DNA from: Paenibacillus sp. MAEPY2
GTDB lineage: Bacteria; Bacillota; Bacilli; Paenibacillales; Paenibacillaceae
Assembly (NCBI RefSeq): GCF_000499205.1
Contig: NZ_AWUK01000006.1
Span: 169,231 to 233,230, forward strand
Direction of reading: 5' to 3'
DNA length: 64,000 nucleotides
Made by a program: the position numbers and the translations under genes. The notes beneath the pieces were generated by a model, which made no database searches, had not been told where the DNA came from, and saw nothing but the letters and a program-made list of their open reading frames with translations. This document shows positions 63,983 to 64,000 of this stretch, piece by piece; the stretch's first letter is position 1, and each line of letters starts with the position of its first letter.

Positions 63983-64000
63983 GCTTGGCGGCGTCCTACT
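63983..64000 (-). rRNA. rrf: 5S rRNA, 3' end only
   Basis: The last 18 bases on the minus strand read AGTAGGACGCCGCCAAGC, the conserved 3' end of Bacilli 5S rRNA. The rest of the gene lies beyond the window. The strong terminator at 63941-63978 follows it directly, so 5S is the last gene of this rRNA operon. Confidence 0.88.

Overview
The window looks like chromosome of a Gram-positive spore-former of the Paenibacillus type. The evidence is strong AGGAGG ribosome-binding sites, frequent TTG and GTG starts, two large S-layer-homology surface proteins, ykoEDC and thiXYZ thiamine-precursor importers under TPP riboswitches, a fused DhaK-DhaL kinase beside a PocR/AraC regulator, and an adjacent dck-dgk pair next to an rRNA operon. 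The genus is inferred from gene content; no 16S is present. Only the 3' end of a 5S rRNA gene is visible, at the right edge on the minus strand. I saw no transposase, prophage or CRISPR array.

Layout. 1-8.6 kb: acetyltransferases, an amino acid permease, a DUF1801 protein, an AlaX-type editing enzyme, and a divergent PanE-like/TetR pair. 8.8-13.1 kb: glycerol use (gldA, dhaKL) with a divergent regulator. 13.2-18.8 kb: oxidoreductases, a four-gene minus-strand operon (LysR, threonine aldolase-like, SMI1/KNR4, LysR) and a quinone-reductase-like gene with a LysR box. 18.9-20 kb: three small genes including a colicin-immunity-like protein. 20-27.2 kb: two paralogous SLH/cadherin-like/lamin-tail surface proteins. 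27.6-35.2 kb: a frameshifted formate/nitrite channel, a broken WXG100 gene, and a DUF4132 giant with a small partner. 35.5-40.3 kb: a lone fabF with a divergent MmyB-type regulator, then metNIQ. 40.4-49 kb: a PQQ-propeller membrane protein, TPP-controlled ykoEDC, a pectate lyase, a radical SAM protein and an Asp/Glu racemase.

49.3-60 kb holds two consecutive transport-plus-enzyme operons. The first pairs an iron-alcohol-dehydrogenase-family protein and a HisC-like aminotransferase with an SsuABC-like importer; I cannot assign its substrate, and it is the best candidate here for an undescribed pathway. The second is thiamine salvage: TPP riboswitch and attenuator, thiZ-thiX-thiY importer, then thiM-thiD-thiE. 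Together with ykoEDC the window carries two TPP-regulated precursor importers, plus kinases for both halves of thiamine and the coupling enzyme. 60.2-64 kb: a TipA/Mta-like MerR regulator with a textbook 19-bp-spacer promoter, a small membrane protein, a frameshifted ferritin-like gene, dck-dgk, and the rRNA operon end.

Four genes (19.4, 27.6, 28.6 and 62.0 kb) read well on both sides of single-base frame breaks. These may be sequencing indels or real decay; each is described separately.
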